64,000 nucleotides of DNA. Source: Enterococcus lemanii. GTDB taxonomy: Bacteria > Bacillota > Bacilli > Lactobacillales > Enterococcaceae. The notes below the pieces were generated by a model. The model had not been told where the DNA came from and did no database searches. It saw only the letters and a list, made by a program, of their open reading frames with translations. This document shows positions 56,570 to 64,000 of this stretch, piece after piece (position 1 is the first letter of the stretch; every line of letters begins with the position of its first letter). A program made the position numbers and the translations under genes. Location of the stretch: positions 1-64,000 of the forward strand of contig NZ_JAFBFD010000005.1 of NCBI RefSeq assembly GCF_016909125.1, given 5' to 3'.

Positions 56570-57586
56570 CTAGTGAAAGAATACAGAAAGAAAATCCGCA
56601 TGAGATAAATTCAAGCAGTAGTCTTCAATCGGAAAATTTTCGATTTGCTCAGCTAATGCATCTTCTATAAATGGTAACCCGACTAAGAAGTGTTCGAATT
56701 CTTGAATTTCTTTCATTCCAAAAAAATCGCCGGTAATCTTAATCGCCGAAATTTTACCTTCATCGATTGAAAAATCAAAACTTAACAACCCCACACCAGG
56801 AATGCGACGTCGTTTCTTCCATTCAAAATTGGGCGTCTCTTTATAAATCCAATCATCATTTGCATAGCGTGAGTCATAGATTTTTTGAATGGCTGCTTCA
56901 TCGCTAGGACTTAAAATGACTTCTAAATGAGCAATTTCTGCCCGATTTTTTACTTCATATAATTGACAAAGGGTCGCTTCCATTAAGGCTTCCATTGTCA
57001 TATCTTGGTAATTTTTATCTAAATAAGGTTTGAGATTTGTCACACTTTTCCGAACTGATTTTGACGCTTTCGATTCAATTTTTTCTTGTGGTACGGTTAG
57101 AACTTTTTCTAAAACACTTAAATCGACATCAACCATTAATGTGCCATGAGAATAGGTCCGACCTTGCTTGGTATACATCGCATTACCGGAAAATTTCTTT
57201 CCTTCAATATAAAGATCATTTCTACCGCCAATCGTTGCGGCCTTTGCCCCCATTTTATGCAACGCGGCCAACATTGGTTCAGTAACTCCTTCGTAATCAC
57301 CAAAAACCGTTTGTTGCTTATCAGTAACAAAGCTAAAACAAAAATTCCCTAAATCTTCGTAAACAGCTCCACCACCTGAAATTCGTCGGGTTAAGGTAAT
57401 ATCATTCGCCCTTAAATAGGCTAAATCGACTTCTTCATATACATTTTGATTCCGGCCAATGATAACACATGGCTTTTGCCGATACAACAGAATTAATGGT
57501 TCTGTTATATCTTTTTTATTTAAAAGATATTCTTCGGCTGCTAAGTTCCAACGAATATCTAGCTTATCTGAAACAAAATAGCGCAT
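56570..57586 (-). CDS. lplA: Lipoate-protein ligase A
   Basis: LplA activates scavenged lipoate with ATP and attaches it to Lys of E2 and GcvH domains. The 338-residue protein has RRISGGGAVYEDLGNFCFSF near 68 and the lipoyl-AMP Lys in GKKFSGNAMY near 130. The C-terminal accessory domain (about 250-338) is present. Ribosome site AGGGGG precedes ATG. It is the first gene of an operon with an ABC importer, so uptake of lipoate or a precursor would fit. Confidence 0.95.
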   Translation of the reverse strand: MRYFVSDKLDIRWNLAAEEYLLNKKDITEPLILLYRQKPCVIIGRNQNVYEEVDLAYLRANDITLTRRISGGGAVYEDLGNFCFSFVTDKQQTVFGDYEGVTEPMLAALHKMGAKAATIGGRNDLYIEGKKFSGNAMYTKQGRTYSHGTLMVDVDLSVLEKVLTVPQEKIESKASKSVRKSVTNLKPYLDKNYQDMTMEALMEATLCQLYEVKNRAEIAHLEVILSPSDEAAIQKIYDSRYANDDWIYKETPNFEWKKRRRIPGVGLLSFDFSIDEGKISAIKITGDFFGMKEIQEFEHFLVGLPFIEDALAEQIENFPIEDYCLNLSHADFLSVFFH

Positions 57587-57602
57587 TTAAATCCCCCTAT
57601 TT

Positions 57603-57635
57603 AAAAAGTTACAGCTTGAAAAACTGTACTTTTTT
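57603..57635 (-). promoter_or_regulatory. Hairpin in the lplA leader
   Basis: AAAAAGTTACAG pairs with CTGTACTTTTT (one bulge), ending in a short T-tract on the minus strand. It occupies most of the leader between promoter and ribosome site and could attenuate transcription. Confidence 0.45.
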
Positions 57636-57636
57636 G

Positions 57637-57665
57637 ATTATAAATCTGTTTCAAAAAAAATACAA
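57637..57665 (-). promoter_or_regulatory. lplA promoter
   Basis: On the minus strand TTGTAT (57660-57665) and TATAAT (57637-57642) are spaced by 17 bases. Confidence 0.75.
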
Positions 57666-57855
57666 ATAGAATGAATTGCTTTAATTTTCACTTCAATTAT
57701 TACAATTTAGTGAAACAAACGCACGTACTCTCATTTTATTCTCAAAATACCTTTGTTTAATTTTTTCTTAATCATTTAGCCACTTTAAAACGTTGATTTC
57801 ATCGCGTTTCATTCATTAAACTCTCAAGTAATCTTATAAAATTTCAGTAACTCGT
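57666..57855. other. AT-rich gap between divergent units
   Basis: About 190 bases with no gene or clear signal, between the lplA promoter and the promoter of the small plus-strand gene. Confidence 0.5.
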
Positions 57856-57885
57856 TTGACTTTTTCAAAAAAAATATGGTAAACT
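57856..57885 (+). promoter_or_regulatory. Promoter of the small gene at 57951
   Basis: TTGACT (57856-57861) and TAAACT (57880-57885) are spaced by 18 bases. Confidence 0.6.
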
Positions 57886-57950
57886 TATTTATGGAATTTC
57901 GTTATGAACGTTATCGTTGCCTTTCGTCAAAACAAGAGAGGAGAATGAAT

Positions 57951-58100
57951 ATGACTTTTTATAACAACCAATTGGAATACCGTGTAACGTTGAACACAGA
58001 GCTAAACTTATTTATCGTTTTTGATAAAAAAGATGAGAATCACTTCGCAACCGGTCAAACCATTGAAGAAGCAGTACAAAGTTTAACAAAAAACTTATAA
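57951..58100 (+). CDS. Small protein of unknown function
   Basis: I do not recognise this 49-residue protein (MTFYNNQLEYRVTLNTELNL...). It looks like a compact beta-beta-alpha domain, and the FATGQTIEEAVQSLTKNL end recalls short HicB-like antitoxin folds, but no toxin gene is beside it. ATG at 57951 follows AGGAGA by seven bases; the upstream in-frame ATGs are less well placed. Its own promoter and terminator support a real gene. Confidence 0.55.
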   Translation: MTFYNNQLEYRVTLNTELNLFIVFDKKDENHFATGQTIEEAVQSLTKNL

Positions 58101-58141
58101 GGAGTGTCACCCCTCACATGATCAACTTATGCGAGTACTGA

Positions 58142-58181
58142 AAGCCTCTACTGAATTTAAACAGTAGAGGCTTATTTTTTT
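58142..58181. terminator. Terminator shared by the small gene and the thi operon
   Basis: AAGCCTCTACTG pairs exactly with CAGTAGAGGCTT, followed by a T-tract. It serves both converging units. Confidence 0.9.
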
Positions 58182-58923
58182 ATTTTGCTTTCAACTCATG
58201 GATAATTTTTCGTTTATACGCTAAAAACGCTTCAGACAATTCGTACTCATCGCATAACTTTAAATGAGGATCAATCACGACTTCAATCAACTGATGGGAT
58301 TGATGACCTTTTAAAATATAAATTCGATCAGACAACTTAATAGCCTCATCAATATCATGAGTGATAAACAGCGTCGTCAGTTGCAATTGTTTTTGAATTT
58401 TTAAATACCAGTCGTGGATTTCAGATTTTGTAAATGGATCTAAAGCACTAAAGGGCTCATCTAACAAAATAAAATTAGCTGAAAACAAATAGGTGCGTAG
58501 TAAAGCCACTCTTTGTCGCATACCACCAGAAAGAGCTTGTGGATAAGCTTTTGCAACGGATGCTAAGCCAAATTCCTCTAACAATCTTCGCGCTTTTTCC
58601 AACGCTTCTTTTTGCTTTATCCCTTGTAAAATTAAAGGTAACGCCACATTTTCTTCAATGGTTTTATAAGCAAATAATAAATCTTTTTGCAACATATAAG
58701 AAACTTTTCCAGTCTGATTCACAATGGATTGTCCATCTAACAAAATGTCCCCAGCAGTTGGCGCAAGCAGTCCTGCAATTAAATGAAACAAGGTCGATTT
58801 GCCTACTCCGCTTGGACCGACAATGCTGACAATTTCTTGATCATTGACATAAAAGTTTAATCCTTCTAAAACAGGTTTTTCCGCAAAGCTTTTCGATAGA
58901 TGCTTGACTTCTAATTTTGCCAT
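58180..58923 (-). CDS. thiZ: ThiZ-type ABC transporter ATPase
   Basis: The 247-residue ATPase has Walker A GPSGVGKST near 37, signature LSGGMRQRVALLRTYL near 131 and Walker B FILLDEPFSALD near 152, the taurine/nitrate/thiamine-precursor class. It is the last gene of a TPP-riboswitch operon, so it should power uptake of a thiamine pyrimidine precursor. Confidence 0.85.
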   Translation of the reverse strand: MAKLEVKHLSKSFAEKPVLEGLNFYVNDQEIVSIVGPSGVGKSTLFHLIAGLLAPTAGDILLDGQSIVNQTGKVSYMLQKDLLFAYKTIEENVALPLILQGIKQKEALEKARRLLEEFGLASVAKAYPQALSGGMRQRVALLRTYLFSANFILLDEPFSALDPFTKSEIHDWYLKIQKQLQLTTLFITHDIDEAIKLSDRIYILKGHQSHQLIEVVIDPHLKLCDEYELSEAFLAYKRKIIHELKAK

Positions 58924-58929
58924 CTTATT

Positions 58930-59928
58930 TTACTCCACTAAATAATCATTTGTAAAACCAGTATTTTCCGGAATTGTATTTTCAACTAACTGATTTTCAC
59001 TCAGCCAATTATAAAAAGCATTCCAACGATTTGGGTCAATCACACCCCAGTTGGTACTTTGTGCTTGATATTGATCAGCTAGCCACTTTTGACTTGCATT
59101 AACCAACGTTTCATCCAGTTCGGGTGCAGCTTTTAATAAAATTTTAGCTGCTTCTTCTGGCGAGGCAATCGTTTCTTCATACCCTTTTTTAGTTGCTTGT
59201 AAAAATCGCTTAGCCACGTCGGTATTTTTTACTAGAAAATCATTATTGGCAATAATAACAGGAGTATAGTAATCAAAAACTGGATTTAAGTCTTTAAAAT
59301 AAAAGAAATCAGTCGGCACTTGCTGAATTTCGGCGGAAACACCACCCCAGCCATAGAATACCCAAATACTATCTGCTTGTTTTTCTTTTAGCGCAAGAGA
59401 TTCGTCTACAATGTTATTCGGGATTAATTTCACCTTAGAAAAATCACCCCCATCTTTTTCCATCACGTTTTTGATCATCGCCTGTTCAACAGGTGAATCC
59501 CATGTCGCGTAAGTCGTACCTTCTAATCCTTTTGGTTGCTCAAGTCCTTCATCTTTGCGAGACATGATTCCTGAAGTGTTATGTTGCAAAATCGCTGCTA
59601 CCGTCGTTATCGGCAACGGTTCTTTGGCTGCATAGTTGGCTGCTAACGAATCTTGTGCAGATATGCCAAAAGCTGCTTTACCACTTGCAACGAGCATTGA
59701 AGCAGAATCTTCTGAAGGTTGGATAATCTCAACATCTAGACCAAGGTCATCATAATAACCTTTTTCTTTTGCAACGTAAAGACCAGTATGGTTAGTATTG
59801 GGCGTCCAGTCAAGGACAAATGTGATTTTATCTTTCTTTTCTTTTGATTTTGAAGCTTGGCCATTACCGCAAGCACTAAAAAGGATTAAGCAACTAAACC
59901 CAAGCCCTAATTGAATTAATTTTTTCAT
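58930..59928 (-). CDS. thiY: ThiY-type substrate-binding lipoprotein
   Basis: The 332-residue NMT1/THI5-like protein has a lipobox LFSACG (Cys20). It contains FVLDWTPNTNHTGLYVAKEKGYY near 38, the signature of ThiY proteins that bind formyl-aminopyrimidine or HMP-like precursors outside the cell. Its start overlaps the permease end by four bases. Confidence 0.88.
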   Translation of the reverse strand: MKKLIQLGLGFSCLILFSACGNGQASKSKEKKDKITFVLDWTPNTNHTGLYVAKEKGYYDDLGLDVEIIQPSEDSASMLVASGKAAFGISAQDSLAANYAAKEPLPITTVAAILQHNTSGIMSRKDEGLEQPKGLEGTTYATWDSPVEQAMIKNVMEKDGGDFSKVKLIPNNIVDESLALKEKQADSIWVFYGWGGVSAEIQQVPTDFFYFKDLNPVFDYYTPVIIANNDFLVKNTDVAKRFLQATKKGYEETIASPEEAAKILLKAAPELDETLVNASQKWLADQYQAQSTNWGVIDPNRWNAFYNWLSENQLVENTIPENTGFTNDYLVE

Positions 59929-60698
59929 TTATTTTCCCCTTCTTTTTTCCAAGGCATGGCTATTTTTTCTAATAAATTCACCACAGCCATCAGTAACAAA
60001 CTAATTAAAGAAATCAGTAAAATAACCGCAAACATTTTATCAAATGCGTACGATTTGCGGACCCGAGTCATATAAACCCCTAAACCTTCGAAACCGCCTA
60101 ACCATTCTGAAATCACGGCGCCAATTACCGCATAAGTAACACCAATTTTTAAAGCCGAGAAAAAATCACCTAAACTTGCTGGTAACTTCACGTGCCATAG
60201 TATTTGGCGAGTATTTGCTCCCATTGAATGCATTAAGCGTAGTTCATCTTGATCCACCGAAGAAAAACCATTTAACATGGCGACTGCAACTGGAAAAAAG
60301 ATGGTCACGACAATTAGAACAACTTTAGGGAAAATACCAAAACCAAACCAAATCGTCAATAAGGGTGCCACTGCAATTGTTGGGACCGTTTGTGTCAAGA
60401 CAAGTAGCGGATAAACAGCTTCTTTCACTTTTTCAAAATGATCCATGACAATCGCAACGACAACACCAAAAAATACCCCTAACAATAATCCTAAAGCAGC
60501 CTCAATTAAAGTGACACGTGCATGAAAGGCTAATAAAGAAAAATCTTGAATGAAGGCTTGCCCAACTTGGATTGGTGAAGGCAACATAAAAGATGGCACA
60601 AGGCCAAAGAAACTCACTAGTTGCCAAAGCAATAAAAGAAAGACGACTGAAAAAACAGAAGAAAGCTTAATGTGCGTGCTTCGCGGTCTTCTCTTCAA
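59925..60698 (-). CDS. thiX: ThiX-type ABC transporter permease
   Basis: The 257-residue permease has six helices and the coupling segment LRLMHSMGANTRQILWHVKLPASL near 152. The start is TTG at 60698, preceded by GAGGTTTTAGGAA and overlapping the thiamine-binding-protein gene by 32 bases. It forms the channel with ThiZ and ThiY. The basic N-terminus KRRPRS is cytoplasmic. Confidence 0.85.
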   Translation of the reverse strand: MKRRPRSTHIKLSSVFSVVFLLLLWQLVSFFGLVPSFMLPSPIQVGQAFIQDFSLLAFHARVTLIEAALGLLLGVFFGVVVAIVMDHFEKVKEAVYPLLVLTQTVPTIAVAPLLTIWFGFGIFPKVVLIVVTIFFPVAVAMLNGFSSVDQDELRLMHSMGANTRQILWHVKLPASLGDFFSALKIGVTYAVIGAVISEWLGGFEGLGVYMTRVRKSYAFDKMFAVILLISLISLLLMAVVNLLEKIAMPWKKEGENK

Positions 60699-60963
60699 TT
60701 CCTAAAACCTCGCCTTCCGGACGATAAACCGTTTTTATATAGGATGAGACAGCCGGCGCTCCAGCTTTCACAGCGATTAATTGACAATTTTTAACGACGG
60801 TCATCAATTGATCAAAATCCCCTTCAATACTTGTTTCAAAAGCCCCCACTTGGTAAGTTAAGCCGGTGCTTTTTATATAATCAATTACTTCATCCACAAT
60901 TCGTACCACTTCTTCGGTACTTTCGACTTTTGGTAAAATTTGAATCGCAACACTTGCTTCCAT
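60667..60963 (-). CDS. MTH1187/YkoF-type thiamine-binding protein
   Basis: The 98-residue DUF77 protein has the ferredoxin-like fold of MTH1187/YqgV (SVAIQILPKV...VGAFETSIEGDFDQLM). Relatives bind thiamine or its hydroxymethylpyrimidine. As first gene after the TPP riboswitch it may bind or shuttle the imported ligand. It overlaps the permease by 32 bases. Confidence 0.82.
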   Translation of the reverse strand: MEASVAIQILPKVESTEEVVRIVDEVIDYIKSTGLTYQVGAFETSIEGDFDQLMTVVKNCQLIAVKAGAPAVSSYIKTVYRPEGEVLGIEEKTAKHAH

Positions 60964-60997
60964 TTTTTCTCCACCCTTTTTAATTAATTAGCAAAAC

Positions 60998-61034
60998 AAA
61001 AAGGCATCTTCTCCAGATATAGAGAACACGCCTT
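60998..61034 (-). terminator. Riboswitch-controlled terminator
   Basis: On the minus strand AAGGCGTGTTCTC pairs with GAGAAGATGCCTT, followed by TTTTTG. It sits between the TPP aptamer and the first gene, so ligand should promote termination. Confidence 0.85.
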
Positions 61035-61063
61035 AAGATATCAAAATAAAATTTGACTGTAGC

Positions 61064-61147
61064 ATGCTTCCTACACTGGTGTTAACCAACAGGTTCAAAG
61101 AGTCAGGTTTTAACCTTCTCAACGCAATTGCGTCCCTCTGCATCTCG
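61064..61147 (-). promoter_or_regulatory. TPP riboswitch aptamer
   Basis: The minus strand contains the THI-box elements GTTGAGAAGG, CTCTTTGAACCTGTTGGTTA and ACACCAGTGTAGGAAGC in order. A possible -10 (TATACT) lies just upstream. It controls the thi importer operon. Confidence 0.92.
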
Positions 61148-61261
61148 ATTGAATTGTCTTTGCTTGTGGCTTAGTATAGCAGACCTACACAAACTTTGCA
61201 CGATTTTTTTGTCTGTGTTATGTTTGTAACGAAAGAATCAACAAAATATGAGGTGAAAGAA

Positions 61262-62719
61262 ATGGTAAAAGACGGGCTTTATTGGGCAGACCAACTAAAA
61301 ACAAAACAACTTTCCTTTTCTGAATACGTTCAGCAACTAGAAGCTAAAATCAAACAATTGAATCCAGAAATAAACGCTCTTGTCACTTTTGAAAAAAAAG
61401 CGGCTCTAGAACAATATAAAAGAACACCGAAACTTGAAGAAACACCCTTTGGCGGTTTACCGATTGCTTTAAAAATGCTTGGACAAGACAAAAAAGATTG
61501 GTTGTCCACCAATGGAAGTCGGCTATTTACGAATCACCGAGCCAAACAAACGAGTCATTTTGTTCAAAGGCTCGAGCAAAATGGTTTCATCCCGATCGGC
61601 CAGAGTGCTTCACCTGAATTTGGATTTAAAAACGTAACGGATGCTAAAATTTATGGCGATACAAGAAATCCCAATCAACTAGATCGGTCGGCTGGTGGCT
61701 CTAGTGGTGGCGCAGCCGCTTTAGTTGCATCGGGTATTTTCCCACTTGCTGCAGCAAGTGATGGCGGTGGTTCGATTCGCATCCCAGCTTCTTTCAATGG
61801 ATTAATCGGGCTAAAACCAACCCGCGGGACAATGCCAGTTGGCCCTAGCGGTTGGCGTTCTTGGCAAGGAGCCGCCATTTCTTTCGCATTAACCATTTCA
61901 ATGCGTGATACGGAAACTCTTTTTTATGGCATGCGCGGAACAGAAAGTGCGGCCCCTTATCAAGCACCTTTTTCTGAATGGCACCTACCAAAAAATAAGC
62001 AAAAAAAATTACGAATTGCCTACCATACGGATTCACCGGTAGGAAGCTTTGTTTCACCAGATGCCATCGAGGCGGTAAAACAAGCGTGCCTTTTCTTAGC
62101 GCAACAAGGGCATAAGGTAGAAGAAATTGTTTACCCCGTCAATGGACCACAATTAATTCGTGACTATTATCAAATGAATGGCGCGGAAACGGCGGCAATG
62201 TTCGAAAACATTCAGCAAGCGCTAAAACGTCCCTTGACAAAAGCAGATATGGAATTAATGACTTGGGCAATTTATCAATATGGACAAAAATTATCAGCAG
62301 CTAGTTACGTCCATTCTCTTGCTTCTTGGGATGAAGCAGCTTGGAAAATGGAAAATTTATTTTCAACCTATGATTTATTTCTATCTCCTACAACGGCGCA
62401 TGTCGCACCAAAAATTCAAACGGATCTACAAAGCGATACAATTCGTCAACGTTTGAACCATTTTGAAGACTATTCTGCTAACGAAGCTGCTTTTTTTATT
62501 TATGAAATGTTCGAAAAAAGTTTGGCTCTTTCACCGTATACACAATTAGCGAATTTAACCGGCCAACCAGCAATCAGTTTACCCACCTATGCCACTGAAA
62601 AAGGTTTGCCTCTAGGTATTCAATTTATGGCAGCTAAAGGACGAGAAGACCTATTATTCCAAATTGGTTACGTATTTGAACAAGCTTACCAATTCTGTTT
62701 AGCAAAAGCTTATCGCTAA
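61262..62719 (+). CDS. Amidase-signature family hydrolase
   Basis: The 485-residue enzyme has the Ser-Ser-Lys triad region: Lys in [10 protein letters not shown] near 70, [14 protein letters not shown] near 147 and [21 protein letters not shown] near 167. Members cut carboxylic amides; the substrate is not known. The start at 61262 follows GAGGTGAAAGAA. The longer frame to 61196 overlaps the riboswitch promoter and is unlikely. It is divergent from the thi operon and is not gatB or gatA by length and neighbours. Confidence 0.88.
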   Translation: MVKDGLYWADQLKTKQLSFSEYVQQLEAKIKQLNPEINALVTFEKKAALEQYKRTPKLEETPFGGLPIALKMLGQDKKDWLSTNGSRLFTNHRAKQTSHFVQRLEQNGFIPIGQSASPEFGFKNVTDAKIYGDTRNPNQLDRSAGGSSGGAAALVASGIFPLAAASDGGGSIRIPASFNGLIGLKPTRGTMPVGPSGWRSWQGAAISFALTISMRDTETLFYGMRGTESAAPYQAPFSEWHLPKNKQKKLRIAYHTDSPVGSFVSPDAIEAVKQACLFLAQQGHKVEEIVYPVNGPQLIRDYYQMNGAETAAMFENIQQALKRPLTKADMELMTWAIYQYGQKLSAASYVHSLASWDEAAWKMENLFSTYDLFLSPTTAHVAPKIQTDLQSDTIRQRLNHFEDYSANEAAFFIYEMFEKSLALSPYTQLANLTGQPAISLPTYATEKGLPLGIQFMAAKGREDLLFQIGYVFEQAYQFCLAKAYR

Positions 62720-62765
62720 AAAAAGAAGTGCCACTTACTTTTAAGAGCAAGTGGCACTTCTTTTT
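62720..62765. terminator. Bidirectional terminator between amidase and traX-like gene
   Basis: AAAAAGAAGTGCCACTT pairs exactly with AAGTGGCACTTCTTTTT. Confidence 0.93.
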
Positions 62766-62769
62766 AAAA

Positions 62770-63510
62770 TTAACGCCAATAAAACAAGGCATACAAAATA
62801 AATAAATGAATAGGATAAAACCAATACGCTACCCATTGAAGACCTGGATTTCGAGACCCCTTTTGGCCATTATAAAGCCAAATAAAGATTAAAGAAAAAA
62901 CAGCAAACCCTTGCGTCGGGAAATCATAAGTCCAACCAAAAATCGTTAATGGGATACTCAACCCTTGAAAAAAAACAACATTTAAGCAAACAAGGGAAAC
63001 AAGTTGGCCTAGCCAAGCCCCCGGAAAACCTCTAAAAAGATAAAATGCAACAATGGTTAAGATACCCATTCCGCCATAATCGACCATCGTTAACGTAGCC
63101 AATAGACTGAGTGCAATTAGCGTGACCAATGCAAGTAGACCCCTTTGCCACGTTTTTTCACGACAGGCTATATCCAGAACTTTTATCACTAATAAACCTA
63201 GTAAAAGTGTAAACATCACGTTTTGATGAAACGGATAAATAAAAGATTCCGTTAAAAATAAATTGAATGGAATTTCTGAAATTAAAGCAAATAGAAATAA
63301 ACGTTGAGCATAACGCTTAAAATTTGACGTGTGATAAAACCCCTCAACAATTTTGAAAGCAAAAATCGGAAAAGCCATCCGTCCGATATTTGTTAGCCAC
63401 TGATTTCCTGGAATAATCGTTGCCCACATATGATCCAGTAACATAAAAAATAATGCCAAAAATTTCAATTGATTCGCATTGAGACACTTTAAACTAGTCA
63501 TTTTTTTCAT
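62770..63510 (-). CDS. TraX-family membrane protein
   Basis: The 246-residue protein has about eight helices and the TraX signature LKFLALFFMLLDHMWATI near 15, then IGRMAFPIFAFKIVEGFYHT near 43 and YPIHLFILYALFYWR at the end. TraX was found as a pilin acetylase of the F plasmid; chromosomal Gram-positive members are of unknown role, probably acyl transfer. The start at 63510 follows AAAGGGTGG; the frame opens to 63537. Confidence 0.85.
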   Translation of the reverse strand: MKKMTSLKCLNANQLKFLALFFMLLDHMWATIIPGNQWLTNIGRMAFPIFAFKIVEGFYHTSNFKRYAQRLFLFALISEIPFNLFLTESFIYPFHQNVMFTLLLGLLVIKVLDIACREKTWQRGLLALVTLIALSLLATLTMVDYGGMGILTIVAFYLFRGFPGAWLGQLVSLVCLNVVFFQGLSIPLTIFGWTYDFPTQGFAVFSLIFIWLYNGQKGSRNPGLQWVAYWFYPIHLFILYALFYWR

Positions 63511-63688
63511 TTTCATCCACCCTTTGCGCCTGTTCATAACAATGAGTACTTATTTATTCTAACATATTCTATTAGTGGACGCAGTGGCAAACAATCATTA
63601 ATTTTTTTATAAATCACTAAGATTATCTTTATTTTTTTAAATAGTTATCGTAATATAAAGATACACGAGAAATACAAATATGCGAAAG

Positions 63689-63779
63689 TTTCCATTTTGT
63701 TTGTGGAAATTTAGTCACAACTGGCGTAGCTATAGGGCTACAAGGATGTAATAGTGGTTAGGGATTACATCGTCTAAAT
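63689..63779. ncRNA. Possible structured RNA, three-way junction
   Basis: Helix P1 pairs ATTTAG (63709-63714) with CTAAAT (63774-63779). Inside it P2 pairs GTAGC (63726-63730) with GCTAC (63737-63741). P3 pairs GATGTAAT (63745-63752) with ATTACATC (63764-63771). A further hairpin, TTTCCA/TGGAAA (63689-63694, 63704-63709), abuts P1. It matches no riboswitch consensus I know. The strand is uncertain, and a leader role for the traX-like gene is possible. Confidence 0.35.
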
Positions 63780-63844
63780 GAGAAAAAATGAAACAGTAGT
63801 AATAGTCTTGATCCAACTTTAAAATATTGATATTGCATCGTTAG

Positions 63845-63874
63845 ATAGCCCGCTTGGTTTGCCAAGCGGGCTAT
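63845..63874. terminator. Strong hairpin after the partial right-edge gene
   Basis: ATAGCCCGCTTGG pairs exactly with CCAAGCGGGCTAT around TTTG. No T-tract follows, but its strength and position after a stop codon suggest termination or RNA protection. Confidence 0.6.
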
Positions 63875-63881
63875 TGTCCAT

Positions 63882-64000
63882 TTATTCAAGTAACGCGAGG
63901 TCGTAAATGGTGTAATCACAGCGATAAACAAATAAATACTTACCATCAATTAAAAGACCGGTACTTTTAGGAACTTCTGTCTTATACAACGAAACTTGAT
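63882..64000 (-). CDS. C-terminal end of an unidentified protein
   Basis: The minus-strand frame is open to the right window edge and ends at TAA 63884-63882. The visible ~39 residues contain KTEVPKSTGLLIDGKYLFVY and end TIYDLALLE. I do not recognise the family. Confidence 0.55.
   Translation of the reverse strand, partial: QVSLYKTEVPKSTGLLIDGKYLFVYRCDYTIYDLALLE

Noticed and set aside
63689-63779. Identification of the three-way junction as a purine, TPP, preQ1 or c-di-GMP riboswitch
   Set aside because: None of the conserved junction or loop sequences of those classes appear on either strand.

Overview
The window looks like a chromosomal segment of a low-GC Gram-positive coccus of the Lactobacillales, most likely Enterococcus or a close relative. 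Support comes from the polC / proS-locus / rseP / cdsA / uppS / frr / pyrH / tsf / rpsB block, the paired glycolipid glucosyltransferases of the BgsA/BgsB type, class II GalT, a CtsR site before clpE and strong AGGAGG ribosome sites. Species cannot be fixed from the sequence alone. No rRNA, tRNA or CRISPR array was seen.

Layout. 1-660: the 3' end of an IS1182-type transposase that has cut into a FabT-like (MarR) gene; the start codon and a double FabT-type operator survive. 885-4413: ykuJ, an oxidoreductase, bgsB and bgsA. 4833-6826: ptsH-ptsI of the sugar phosphotransferase system. 7382-9616: clpE with a CtsR operator. 9864-18203: DUF1827, prfC, a CBS-domain membrane protein, a GNAT enzyme, ntdp, recX-mutY and rlmD. 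18250-30696: replication, envelope and translation core, in which the position normally held by prolyl-tRNA synthetase holds an intact but catalytically stripped ProRS-like protein. 30869-37631: an AEC transporter, argR, T-box-controlled argS, and tsaB-GNAT-rimI-tsaD.

37757-42015 is an ECF vitamin-type importer (S component, fused ATPase, T component) with a PHP-domain hydrolase. 42123-46802 is the Leloir galactose operon galK-galE-galT-galR. 46961-50177 holds DUF3042, a rhodanese without its cysteine, glk, yqgQ, a rhomboid protease and fau. 50498-51534 is an accessory insert (hicAB and an integrase remnant) between fau and rpmG. 52268-54276 holds a possible bacterial eRF1-like protein and rluF. 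54343-57586 is lplA joined to a MetNIQ-like importer without the usual regulatory domain. 58180-61150 is a TPP-riboswitch-controlled ThiXYZ-type importer. The right end has an amidase, a TraX-like membrane protein, a possible three-way-junction RNA and the tail of one further gene.

Most genes between 10 and 50 kb are on the minus strand, and strong hairpin terminators separate the transcription units. The most unusual items are the ProRS-like protein, the IS-interrupted fabT locus, the lplA-transporter operon, the eRF1-like protein, and the leader and junction RNAs that match no element I know.
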